Shown here in pieces: positions 26,122 through 33,855 of a DNA stretch of 64,000 bases. This stretch comes from UBA2336 sp036787955 (GTDB lineage: Bacteria; Bacteroidota; Bacteroidia; Cytophagales; Cyclobacteriaceae): positions 62,001-126,000 of the forward strand of contig DAIQOI010000003.1 of the NCBI GenBank assembly GCA_036787955.1. Reading direction: 5' to 3'. The translations under genes and the position numbers were made by a program. Numbering within the stretch: position 1 is the first letter of the stretch; each line of letters opens with the position of its first letter. The notes beneath the pieces are model-generated. The model had not been told where the DNA came from, ran no database searches, and was given only the letters and a program-made list of their open reading frames with translations.

Positions 26122-26678
26122 TCGTTGTACAGGCTCATGGCTTTATCAATACCTTCGGTACAAAACGACCATATCATTTCGCAGGCTTTATCCAGGGGTG
26201 GCAACAGGGCATTGATCTCTTCCGGGGTAAAATTTCCCAGCACATAATTTACCTGCTGCCCTTTGTGATAATTGTTGCCGATACCGAACCGAAGCCGCGG
26301 ATAATTGTTGTGCCCGAGTGTTTCTTCGATGTTTTTGAGCCCGTTGTGTCCGGCTGAGCTTCCCCTGGGGCGCATTCGCAGTTTACCAAAGGGCAGGGCC
26401 ACATCGTCAACCAGAACAAGCAGGTTGGGCAATTCAATTTTCAGTTCCTGCATCCAATAGGCAATGGCTTTGCCGCTCAGGTTCATGTAAGTTGTCGGTT
26501 TGATGATGTGCAGTGTACGGCCGCGGTGTCTGATTTCAGCTTTATAGGCATGACGTGCCAGCTCAAAGTGGGCCTTGTGCTTGTCGGCCAGCCGGTCGGC
26601 AATTAAAAAACCTGCATTATGCCTTGTAAGCTCATATTCAGGGCCGATGTTGCCCAGGCCTGCGATGAGAAATTTCAT
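26118..26678 (-). CDS. pth: Peptidyl-tRNA hydrolase
   Basis: A 186-residue Pth that frees tRNA from peptidyl-tRNA dropped by ribosomes. The catalytic residues match the family: Asn10 (GLGN), His20 (TRHNAGF), Asn66 and the Asp91/Asp92 pair (LVDDVALPFG). The start MKFLIAGLGN is the family start. It lies 17 bases behind the terminator-like hairpin that follows rplY, which leaves no room for its own promoter; transcription probably comes from read-through. Confidence 0.96.
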   Translation of the reverse strand: MKFLIAGLGNIGPEYELTRHNAGFLIADRLADKHKAHFELARHAYKAEIRHRGRTLHIIKPTTYMNLSGKAIAYWMQELKIELPNLLVLVDDVALPFGKLRMRPRGSSAGHNGLKNIEETLGHNNYPRLRFGIGNNYHKGQQVNYVLGNFTPEEINALLPPLDKACEMIWSFCTEGIDKAMSLYND

Positions 26679-26680
26679 AG

Positions 26681-26722
26681 AACAAAAAAATAAAAATCCT
26701 GCCACCGGAAGGCGGCAGGATT
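26681..26722 (-). terminator. Terminator-like hairpin between rplY and pth
   Basis: On the minus strand AATCCTGCC (26722-26714) pairs perfectly with GGCAGGATT (26703-26695) and is followed by a long T-rich run (TTTTTATTTTTTT, to about 26684). The pth start codon is at 26678, directly after the run. Confidence 0.8.
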
Positions 26723-26740
26723 AACGCAAATGGACGTGCA

Positions 26741-27409
26741 CTATTTTTTACCTTCCTCTTTTTTAGGAGCTTCGGCTTTTTTGGCTTCAGAGCCGGCGGC
26801 AGGTGCAGCAGCTTCGGCCGCTCCTTCAGCAGGTGCTGCGGCTGCAGCTTCGGCAGCCATCTTGGCGGCACGCGGCACTTCTACCGCTGCTATGGCCGAT
26901 TGCTTGGGATCGAGAAATTCCAGTCCTTCCACTTTCATATCGCCTACTTTTACGGCATGGTGAAAGTCGAGCGAAGAAACATCCACATCAATATGGTCAG
27001 GCATATCCTTGGGATAGCCGTAAACCTTCAGTGTTGCGCGCTTACGCACCAGTAAGCCGCCTTTGTCCACGCCCGGGGCACGACCTACCAGCCGCACCGG
27101 AATATTCATCTTAATTTTTCGGTTTTCTTCAATGCGCAGGAAATCGGCATGCAGGATAATTTCGCTGACCGGATGGAACTGAACTTCCTGAAGAATCGCC
27201 TGGCATTCTTCGCCTTCGATGTTCAGGTGCACAAAGTGGGCTTCGTTGGTGTACACCAGCTCGCGGAACAAAATCATCGGGGCATAGAAATGAACCTGGC
27301 GGTCGCCACCATACAATACGCAGGGAACATTGCCCTCTTCGCGCAATCGCTTGGATTCCGACTTGCCGAGATTCGCTCTTTTATACCCTACAATCTCAAC
27401 AGTTTTCAT
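26741..27409 (-). CDS. rplY: 50S ribosomal protein L25 (Ctc/TL5 type)
   Basis: A 222-residue protein with the L25 domain that binds 5S rRNA, then the TL5-type beta domain, and a low-complexity Ala/Glu/Lys tail (about residues 185-222). The N-terminal ETVEIVGYKRANLGKSESKRLR pattern and VPCVLYGG are characteristic. It lies 27 bases after prs; prs-ctc-pth is a conserved order in many bacteria. Confidence 0.95.
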   Translation of the reverse strand: MKTVEIVGYKRANLGKSESKRLREEGNVPCVLYGGDRQVHFYAPMILFRELVYTNEAHFVHLNIEGEECQAILQEVQFHPVSEIILHADFLRIEENRKIKMNIPVRLVGRAPGVDKGGLLVRKRATLKVYGYPKDMPDHIDVDVSSLDFHHAVKVGDMKVEGLEFLDPKQSAIAAVEVPRAAKMAAEAAAAAPAEGAAEAAAPAAGSEAKKAEAPKKEEGKK

Positions 27410-27436
27410 GATTACATGGGTTTTGGGTGAAACAAA

Positions 27437-28366
27437 TTATAAACGTATAAATAATGAACTAATGGATTCGTGATCGTGGATTTTCCGGATGGCCTTGGCA
27501 AACAAATCGGATACGGTGAGCACTTTGATCTTGGACGACTGTTGTTTAAGCGGCAAGGTGTCGGCCACTACAATTTCTTCGAGCACCGAGTTTTCGATGT
27601 TTTCATACGCCTTGCCGGAAAGGACCGGATGCGTGCAGGCCGCCCTTACCGAGCGTGCACCTTTTTCTTTGAGCAAAGCGGCAGCCTTGCAAATGGTGCC
27701 GGCTGTATCCACCAAATCATCTACCAGCACCACGTCTTTACCTTCTACTTCGCCAATCAGGCGCATGGATTCCACGTGGTTGGCTTCTTTCCGGTACTTG
27801 TCGCAAACAGCCAGGTCGGTATCGAAAAATTTGGCAAAGCTTCGGGCACGCTTAATACCCCCTACATCGGGCGAGGCAAACATGATGTGGGGCAGGTTCA
27901 GCGACTTCAGATAGGGCACAAAAATATACGAGCCGTCCAGGTGATCGACCGGTATATCGAAGAACCCCTGGATCTGGTCGGCATGGAGGTCGCAGGTCAT
28001 GATGCGGGTGGCTCCCGCTGCCGACAGCAGATTGGCTATGAGCTTGGCTGCGATGCTTACCCGGGGCTTGTCTTTCCGGTCCTGGCGGGCATAGCCGAAA
28101 TAGGGGATAACCACATTTACGCTGGAGGCACTGGCACGTTTGGCGGCATCTACCATCAGCAACAGCTCCATCAGGTTATCGGCCGGAGGCTGGGTGCTCT
28201 GGATGATGAATACCTCATGACCACGAACCGACTCGGCTATATGGGGCGACATCTCGCCATCGCTGAATTGCTGAAAATTTACATCTCCCAGTGGCTCACC
28301 ATAAGCATGGGCTATTTTCTCAGCCAGGTAGTGCGTGGCTCGTCCTGAAAAGATTTTTACCGCCAT
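27437..28366 (-). CDS. prs: Ribose-phosphate pyrophosphokinase
   Basis: A 309-residue PRPP synthetase, making phosphoribosyl pyrophosphate from ribose 5-phosphate and ATP for purine, pyrimidine, histidine and NAD synthesis. It shows the flexible-loop YARQDRKDKPR, the DLHADQIQGFF signature near residue 125, and the PRPP-binding VVLVDDLVDTAGT near 213-225. Its start codon is only 8 bases behind the T-run of the hairpin that follows tRNA-Gln, so it seems to be read from the tRNA promoter. Confidence 0.97.
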   Translation of the reverse strand: MAVKIFSGRATHYLAEKIAHAYGEPLGDVNFQQFSDGEMSPHIAESVRGHEVFIIQSTQPPADNLMELLLMVDAAKRASASSVNVVIPYFGYARQDRKDKPRVSIAAKLIANLLSAAGATRIMTCDLHADQIQGFFDIPVDHLDGSYIFVPYLKSLNLPHIMFASPDVGGIKRARSFAKFFDTDLAVCDKYRKEANHVESMRLIGEVEGKDVVLVDDLVDTAGTICKAAALLKEKGARSVRAACTHPVLSGKAYENIENSVLEEIVVADTLPLKQQSSKIKVLTVSDLFAKAIRKIHDHESISSLFIRL

Positions 28367-28374
28367 GTCAAACT

Positions 28375-28395
28375 AAAAACCCGGCTTGTGCCGGG
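28375..28395 (-). terminator. Terminator-like hairpin between tRNA-Gln and prs
   Basis: On the minus strand CCCGGC (28395-28390), loop ACAA and GCCGGG (28385-28380) form a perfect 6-bp GC stem followed by TTTTT (28379-28375). The prs start codon is at 28366, so the hairpin can act as an attenuator for prs. Confidence 0.8.
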
Positions 28396-28405
28396 TGTAT
28401 AATTC

Positions 28406-28479
28406 TGGTTGTCCGACAAGGATTCGAACCCTGACCAAAAGAACCAAAATCTTCTGTGCTACCGTTACACCATCGGACA
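28406..28479 (-). tRNA. tRNA-Gln (anticodon TTG)
   Basis: The minus strand folds as a full cloverleaf: acceptor TGTCCGA/TCGGACA, D stem GTGT/GCAC, anticodon stem GAAGA/TCTTT around the loop TTTTGGT with anticodon TTG, T stem CAGGG/CCTTG with loop TTCGAAT, discriminator A, and CCA encoded at 28408-28406. It reads CAA (and CAG by wobble). A Bacteroidota promoter lies 39 bases upstream, and a terminator-like hairpin 10 bases downstream. Confidence 0.97.
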
Positions 28480-28517
28480 ATCCCTCAGAATCAGAACCGA
28501 CCCTGATTTTGGGAGGG

Positions 28518-28525
28518 CAAAGGTA
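28518..28525 (-). promoter_or_regulatory. Promoter of the tRNA-Gln transcript
   Basis: Minus strand TACCTTTG (28525-28518) matches TAnnTTTG exactly, with TTTA near the -33 position (28549-28546, 20-base spacer). Transcription would begin near 28511. The approximately 30-base leader up to the tRNA can itself form a hairpin (CCCTC/GAGGG with inner AATCAG/CTGATT). Confidence 0.65.
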
Positions 28526-28569
28526 GATTTTTTTTTCAGAAAAAGTAAACCCCAAGTATCAAATCCGAT

Positions 28570-29151
28570 TCAATTATCCGGGTCATCGTCAGGCTGAACC
28601 TGCACGTTACCTTCCAGAAAGCCCTCGGCCCAGAAACGGTATTTATCCAGGATGGAAATAACGGCATTCCGCAAGTGCCGGTTGCTGGAATAATCAATCG
28701 GACCGTACAATGCGGTAGCGTATCCCTGCCAGATGGACCGGTTCTGGCGGCGGTCGTAAAATTGAATGAGCAGGGTGCCGGTTTTAAGATTCAGCTTTTT
28801 TTTATCATAGTTCAGATTTTCGCTCTGCGTTTTTATCCATTCTTCAATTTCAGGTTGAATATATCCGGTGAAGAGAAGGCTGTCAGGGAACATTTTATAG
28901 CTGATTAACAGGTGGGGCCTTTTTTCGGCCTGCCGGTAGCCCAGAAACTTCATCCTGGCTACGATGTAGTTTTCAATCACCGGATTATCCATGGTCGCAT
29001 CGTGCAACCCTGCCGGCTTAATCATGTCGAAAGTCCGGTATTTTTTGAACTGTCCTTTGTAGCTGTAATCATACTCAACAGGCATTTCTTTATACCCAAC
29101 GCAGGAAACCAACATTAAAAATACCGGCAGTAGAAGCGTTGCAGAATTCAC
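28570..29151 (-). CDS. DUF4136-type lipoprotein
   Basis: A 193-residue protein with a lipoprotein signal (lipobox MLVSC, Cys17). The rest matches the pattern of DUF4136 proteins: a YKxYRTFDMIKP start, VIENYIVARMKFLGYR, HLLISYKM in the middle, and GTLLIQFYDRRQNRSIWQG near the end. Members are anchored to an outer or inner membrane; the function is not established. It is on the same strand as the tRNA but has its own signal peptide and no overlap; the gap to the tRNA is 90 bases. Confidence 0.8.
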   Translation of the reverse strand: MNSATLLLPVFLMLVSCVGYKEMPVEYDYSYKGQFKKYRTFDMIKPAGLHDATMDNPVIENYIVARMKFLGYRQAEKRPHLLISYKMFPDSLLFTGYIQPEIEEWIKTQSENLNYDKKKLNLKTGTLLIQFYDRRQNRSIWQGYATALYGPIDYSSNRHLRNAVISILDKYRFWAEGFLEGNVQVQPDDDPDN

Positions 29152-29239
29152 ACCCCGAAGATGACGAATCGGATGTCAAAATTCAAGCTACCGGGCCTGA
29201 AGTACCGGGTTTTTTAATGAAAGCTTTTATGGGTGATCT

Positions 29240-32200
29240 TCAGGCGTTGCAATTGACTTCCAACCATTTTTTTGCGTTGACAAATGCCTCAATCCAGGGA
29301 GAGAGTTCATCGGTTTTCCTGTCGGGCGGGTACCAGGCCCAGTTCCAGGGGAAAAGCGAACGTTCAAGGTGGGGCATAATGGCCAGGTGCCGGCCATCGG
29401 CCGAGCACAGGGCAGCTATACCATCTTCCGAATCGTTGGGATTGCCGGGGTAGGCATGGTAGGTATAAAAAGCAGCCACATTTACCTTGTTTCGCTTTTC
29501 TTCAAGCACAAAACGCCCCTCACCGTGCGCTACCCATACGCCCAGCGTACATCCTGCCAGCGTATTGAGCATGACAGAGTTGTTTTCTGGAATCGTTATG
29601 CACAGAAAAGCCGATTCAAATTTTCCGGAACCATTGGGGTGCATGCGCGGATGTGACTCGCCCATTTCGGGATACAACAACCCGAGTTCCATCATCAACT
29701 GGCACCCGTTGCAAACACCCAGGCTTAACGTGTCGGGCCGGCTGTAAAATTTTTCCAACGCCCTGCGGGCCTGCTCGTTGTAGCGAAAAGCACCTGCCCA
29801 GCCTTTGGCCGATCCCAGCACATCTGAGTTGGAGAAGCCACCAACAAAAACAATCATCTGTATGTCACTTAAATCTTCCCGGCCGCTTATCAGGTCCGTC
29901 ATGTGTATATCTTTTACTTCAAAACCTGCCAGGTACAATGCAAATGCCATTTCTCTGTCGCCGTTTACACCTTTTTCGCGGATGATGGCAGCCTTCACCC
30001 GGCTGGCTTTATCGTGAACGGGCTGCAGGTGTGTGGCTTGCCCTGTAAAATGGCCGGGGAAGCGGTATTGCAGGGGCTGCCGCGAAAAATTTTCGAATCG
30101 CAGCCTCGCATGCTCTGGCGGTCGCTGCTGCCGGTCCAGCATGTAGGAAGTTGTGAACCAGAGATGGCGCATCTCTTCTACAGAAAAAGAGAGGCGATTG
30201 TCACCGTGGTGAATTTCAACTGTTGCAGTATTGCTTACTGTACCGATCTTTTTGAAATGCACCTGTAGCCCGGAGAGAATTTTATTCACCTGGTCTATAT
30301 CGGCAACCTGAATAATGACACCCGGATTTTCGGCAAACAGTATCCTAACCAGGTCTTCACCAAGATCGCTGACATTAAGCAGGGCACCTGTGTCAGGTGC
30401 AGGGAAACACATTTCCAGCATGGTGACTATCAGTCCACCCGATGAAATATCGTGCCCGGCCAAAATCAGTTCTTTCTGAATGAGTAGCTGCACTGCCTCA
30501 AAGGCCCGTTTGAAGGTGTGTGGATCGGCATCGGGCGTTTTGCTTCCGGGGCTTGTCAGCACCTGTGCCAGGGCGCTTCCACCCAGCTCGCGCGGTGTGC
30601 CCGAGAAATCAATATAAAGGAGGTGGGTGCCTGATGATGGAAGGATGGCCGGTGAGATGCATTTCGAAACGTCTGCTACTTCAGCCACAGCCGAAATGAT
30701 GACCGTTCCCGGGGATTTGACTTCCTGGCCATCCGGATATTTCTGGGTCATAGAAAGAGAATCTTTGCCAGTGGGAATGTTGATGCCCAGTTCGATGGCA
30801 AATTCGCTGGCGGCCTGAACGGCTTTATACAGGCGGGCGTTTTCACCGGGTCGTTTTGCCGGCCACATCCAGTTTGCACTAAGCGATATCCCTCTTAACC
30901 CATGTGTGAGGGGTGCCCAGATCAGGTTGGTCAGCGCCTCGGCAATGGCGAGCCGGCTGCCGGCAGCGGGGTCAATCAGTGCAGCTACCGGAGCATGGCC
31001 GATGGCCGTGGCCACACCGGTTTTATGGTGGTAGTCCAGCGCCATGACGCCTACGTTGTTCAGCGGCAACTGAATCTGCCCGCAGGTTTGTTGCAGAGCT
31101 ACTTTGCCCGTAACCGAACGGTCAACTTTATTGGTCAGCCAGTCTTTGCAAGCCACTCCCTCCAATCTTAGTATTGCTTTGAGATAGGCGGTAATTTGGC
31201 TGCTTTCGGTAATAATTTCCTTAAAACGGAACTCCGTTTCCTCATCGGTTAAGATTGTTTTGGGCGATGAGCCAAGCAGGTGGCGTACTTCAAGATTTAC
31301 CGGGTCGGGTTTTCCATCCAATTTAAATCTCAGTCTTTGGTCACCGGTAGCCTCACCAATTACGTACAAGGGTGCCCGTTCGCGCTCTGCCACACGTTGC
31401 AGGGTGCTTAGATTATCCGGATGAATGGCCAGCCCCATTCGTTCCTGTGATTCGTTGCTCAGAATTTCTTTGATAGAAAGGGTAGGGTCGCCCACCGGCA
31501 GCTTGTCAATGTCTATCTCACCACCGGTTTCTTCGAGCAGTTCCGACAGGCAGTTAAAATGCCCGCCTGCTCCGTGATCGTGTATGGAAAGGATGGGATT
31601 GACTTCCGACTCCACCATAGCGCGGATCGCATTCATTACTCGCTTTTGCATTTCGGGGTTGGAACGCTGAATGGCATTCAGTTCGAGGGCGTTGCCGTAC
31701 TGTCCGGTAGCAACCGATGACACTGCCCCTCCTCCCATGCCAATGCGGTAGTTGTCACCACCCAGCAACACGATTTTATCGCCGGGGTTCAGGTGTTCTT
31801 TAGCGCTGTCCTGTTTTTTGCCAAAACCAATGCCACCAGCCAGCATGATTACCTTATCATAACCCAGCCGGTGGTCATTCTCAAAGTGTTCAAAAGTCAG
31901 CACACTGCCTGCGATGAGCGGCTGACCGAATTTGTTGCCAAAGTCAGAGGCACCATCCGATGCTTTGATGAGGATGTCGAGGGGGGTTTGGTACAGCCAC
32001 CTGCGTTCGGAAAATTTTTCCCAGGGGCGTTCGTCACCAAGCCGCGGGTAAGAGGTCATATAAACGGCCGTTCCGGCCAGGGGCAATGATCCTTTGCCGC
32101 CAGCCAGCCGGTCGCGTATCTCGCCACCGGTACCGGTAGCTGCCCCGTTGAAGGGTTCAACGGTTGTAGGAAAATTATGTGTTTCGGCCTTGAGCGAAAT

Positions 32201-32923
32201 AACCGAATCAATTTCGCGTACAGCAAACCAGGCAGGTTCATCCGCTCTTACGGGTGCAAACTGTACGATGCGCGGCCCTTCGATAAATGCCACATTGTCT
32301 TTATAGGCCGAAACCAGAAGATTCGGATTTTTCTGAGACGTCTTTTTAATGAGCTGGAAAAGTGACGAAGGTTGTTCCTTGCCGTTAATAATGAAGGTTC
32401 CGTTAAAAATCTTATGCCGGCAGTGTTCCGAATTAACCTGCGAAAAACCGAATACTTCGCTGTCGGTTAGCGGGCGGCCAAGTTCGCGGCTTACCTGCTC
32501 CAGGTATTCGATTTCTTCATTACTTAAGGCCAGTCCTTCAGCTTCATTGTAGGCGCGGATGTCGGTAACCGCCTTGACCGGCTCAGGAATGATGTCGATT
32601 CTGAAAATGTCCTGGTTTAATTCCTGGTACACGGCCCGCAGCATGCGGTCGTACACCAGCCCTTTTTCGCTCACTTCCAAGAATTCTTCCATGCGCACGA
32701 TGCCGGATATGCCCATATTCTGGGTTATTTCCACCGCATTGGTGCTCCAGGGCGTTACCATTTCCCGTCGTGGCCCTAAAAAGGTGCCGCTCAATTGTTT
32801 CCGGTTGACCAGCTCAGCGTTGCCCAGCAGCCAGGTAAGCTTACCGATGTCGGTTGCGTCAAGGGGTTTTTTGGTTTCGATGGCATAAATACGGTTGGGG
32901 CGGGCGCGGAAGAATACAATCAT
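29240..32923 (-). CDS. purL: Phosphoribosylformylglycinamidine synthase, single large chain
   Basis: A 1227-residue enzyme for the fourth step of purine synthesis (FGAR to FGAM, with glutamine as the nitrogen donor). It has the N-terminal PurS-like domain, the tandem PurM-like ATP-binding domain (GTGGEIRDRLAGGKGS near residue 265), and the fused C-terminal glutaminase with the nucleophile Cys in LGVCNGCQL (about 1070) and the catalytic His/Glu in MPHLERSLF (about 1187). Single-chain FGAR synthase is the enterobacterial and Bacteroidota type. It has its own promoter about 30 bases upstream and stands near prs, which supplies PRPP to the same pathway. Confidence 0.97.
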   Translation of the reverse strand: MIVFFRARPNRIYAIETKKPLDATDIGKLTWLLGNAELVNRKQLSGTFLGPRREMVTPWSTNAVEITQNMGISGIVRMEEFLEVSEKGLVYDRMLRAVYQELNQDIFRIDIIPEPVKAVTDIRAYNEAEGLALSNEEIEYLEQVSRELGRPLTDSEVFGFSQVNSEHCRHKIFNGTFIINGKEQPSSLFQLIKKTSQKNPNLLVSAYKDNVAFIEGPRIVQFAPVRADEPAWFAVREIDSVISLKAETHNFPTTVEPFNGAATGTGGEIRDRLAGGKGSLPLAGTAVYMTSYPRLGDERPWEKFSERRWLYQTPLDILIKASDGASDFGNKFGQPLIAGSVLTFEHFENDHRLGYDKVIMLAGGIGFGKKQDSAKEHLNPGDKIVLLGGDNYRIGMGGGAVSSVATGQYGNALELNAIQRSNPEMQKRVMNAIRAMVESEVNPILSIHDHGAGGHFNCLSELLEETGGEIDIDKLPVGDPTLSIKEILSNESQERMGLAIHPDNLSTLQRVAERERAPLYVIGEATGDQRLRFKLDGKPDPVNLEVRHLLGSSPKTILTDEETEFRFKEIITESSQITAYLKAILRLEGVACKDWLTNKVDRSVTGKVALQQTCGQIQLPLNNVGVMALDYHHKTGVATAIGHAPVAALIDPAAGSRLAIAEALTNLIWAPLTHGLRGISLSANWMWPAKRPGENARLYKAVQAASEFAIELGINIPTGKDSLSMTQKYPDGQEVKSPGTVIISAVAEVADVSKCISPAILPSSGTHLLYIDFSGTPRELGGSALAQVLTSPGSKTPDADPHTFKRAFEAVQLLIQKELILAGHDISSGGLIVTMLEMCFPAPDTGALLNVSDLGEDLVRILFAENPGVIIQVADIDQVNKILSGLQVHFKKIGTVSNTATVEIHHGDNRLSFSVEEMRHLWFTTSYMLDRQQRPPEHARLRFENFSRQPLQYRFPGHFTGQATHLQPVHDKASRVKAAIIREKGVNGDREMAFALYLAGFEVKDIHMTDLISGREDLSDIQMIVFVGGFSNSDVLGSAKGWAGAFRYNEQARRALEKFYSRPDTLSLGVCNGCQLMMELGLLYPEMGESHPRMHPNGSGKFESAFLCITIPENNSVMLNTLAGCTLGVWVAHGEGRFVLEEKRNKVNVAAFYTYHAYPGNPNDSEDGIAALCSADGRHLAIMPHLERSLFPWNWAWYPPDRKTDELSPWIEAFVNAKKWLEVNCNA

Positions 32924-32955
32924 TCTGAAGCAGTTCTAAAAGTTTAAACGGTGTT

Positions 32956-32963
32956 CAAAAATA
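32956..32963 (-). promoter_or_regulatory. -7 promoter element of purL
   Basis: Minus strand TATTTTTG (32963-32956) matches TAnnTTTG exactly; transcription would begin near 32949, 26 bases before the start codon. The predicted start falls on an 8-bp palindrome GTTTAAAC (32942-32949), which could be a control site. No clear -33 element. Confidence 0.55.
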
Positions 32964-32989
32964 CAGAATTGAAAGAGCCGGCTAAGAGG

Positions 32990-33118
32990 TGGTAAAAATT
33001 TTAATACGTTGTCCTTTTTCAAATGATTCTTTGCTGAATGAGTTGTAAGGTATAAGCAGATTTCAGCAGGTTATTGGTTTTACCACTTTTTCTGCTGTGG
33101 CGGGTGATAAAAATTTTA
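32990..33118. repeat. Imperfect direct repeats with an AAAATTTT core
   Basis: Two copies of the form GGTGrTAAAAATTTTAA occur in the purL-tetR intergenic region, at about 32987-33003 and 33104-33120, about 117 bases apart. Each contains a self-complementary TAAAAATTTTAA-like core. They may be regulator sites or chance in AT-rich DNA. Confidence 0.35.
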
Positions 33119-33176
33119 AAAACAAAAGCCACTTTTTTTAAACCAAATTCCGGTGGGTGCGTTTAAACGCTGGTGA

Positions 33177-33211
33177 AAACTTTAGTTACTACAAAAGTTT
33201 CCATAGTTTTA
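33177..33211 (+). promoter_or_regulatory. Promoter and operator-like inverted repeat for the TetR/efflux operon
   Basis: A -33-like TTTA (33181-33184), a 19-base spacer and TAGTTTTA (33204-33211, one mismatch to TAnnTTTG) form a plausible promoter 9 bases before the tetR start. An inverted repeat AAACTTT (33177-33183) / AAAGTTT (33194-33200) covers the -33 element and spacer, the place expected for an autorepressor. A separate 12-bp perfect palindrome GCGTTTAAACGC lies at 33159-33170. Confidence 0.5.
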
Positions 33212-33219
33212 CCGCCCAT

Positions 33220-33855
33220 ATGGAAGAATTATCAATAAAGGATAAGATCCTGCAGGGAGCCGAAGAACTTTTTATGCGTTTCGGCATCCGCAGCGTAAGC
33301 ATGGACGATCTGGCCCGGCACCTGGGCATGTCGAAGAAAACACTTTACCTGCACGTACCCGATAAAGACGAACTCGTTTTAATGGTTGCCCGGTCGTACA
33401 TGGAAAAGAACAGGGTTCTAACCGAAAATATCAGGAAAGGGGCTAAAAATCCGATTGACGAGCTGGCCAGGATTTCATCGTGTATCCGCAGTGCCATGGA
33501 TTCGCTCAACCCTTCGTTGTTGTTCGATTTGCAGAAATTTCATCAGCGCGCATGGAATGCATGGCTTGAGTTTAAGAGGGGCTATTTGCGCGATTCGATT
33601 GTAAGGCTTTTGCGACAGGGCATGGAGCAAGGTTATATCCGGGAAGATATAGATCCCGAAGTAATGGCTTCCATGCGCATTGAACTGGTGCAGCTTGCTT
33701 TTAACAGCGATTTGTTTTCGGGAAACCGGTATACCCTCAGCGAACTGCAGGAGCAGCTGTACGATCATTTCGTGTATGGGCTTGTCACTGAAAAAGGCAG
33801 GAAGCTTTATCAGAAATACAAAGCACAGGTTAACCAATCTCCAACAATTTTATGA
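33220..33855 (+). CDS. TetR-family transcriptional regulator
   Basis: A 211-residue regulator with an N-terminal helix-turn-helix (about 26-46: SMDDLARHLGMSKKTLYLHVPDKDEL) and a divergent ligand-binding domain. I chose the ATG at 33220 because it gives the standard TetR start (KDKILQGAEELF) and sits just behind the promoter; an earlier ATG at 33157 would reach into the operator region. It overlaps the TolC gene by 4 bases (ATGA) and is the first gene of the efflux operon, so it most likely represses that operon and responds to a pump substrate. Confidence 0.93.
   Translation: MEELSIKDKILQGAEELFMRFGIRSVSMDDLARHLGMSKKTLYLHVPDKDELVLMVARSYMEKNRVLTENIRKGAKNPIDELARISSCIRSAMDSLNPSLLFDLQKFHQRAWNAWLEFKRGYLRDSIVRLLRQGMEQGYIREDIDPEVMASMRIELVQLAFNSDLFSGNRYTLSELQEQLYDHFVYGLVTEKGRKLYQKYKAQVNQSPTIL

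Noticed and set aside
27470..28348. A 292-codon open frame on the plus strand opposite prs
   Set aside because: prs is beyond doubt on the other strand; the antisense frame has no signature.
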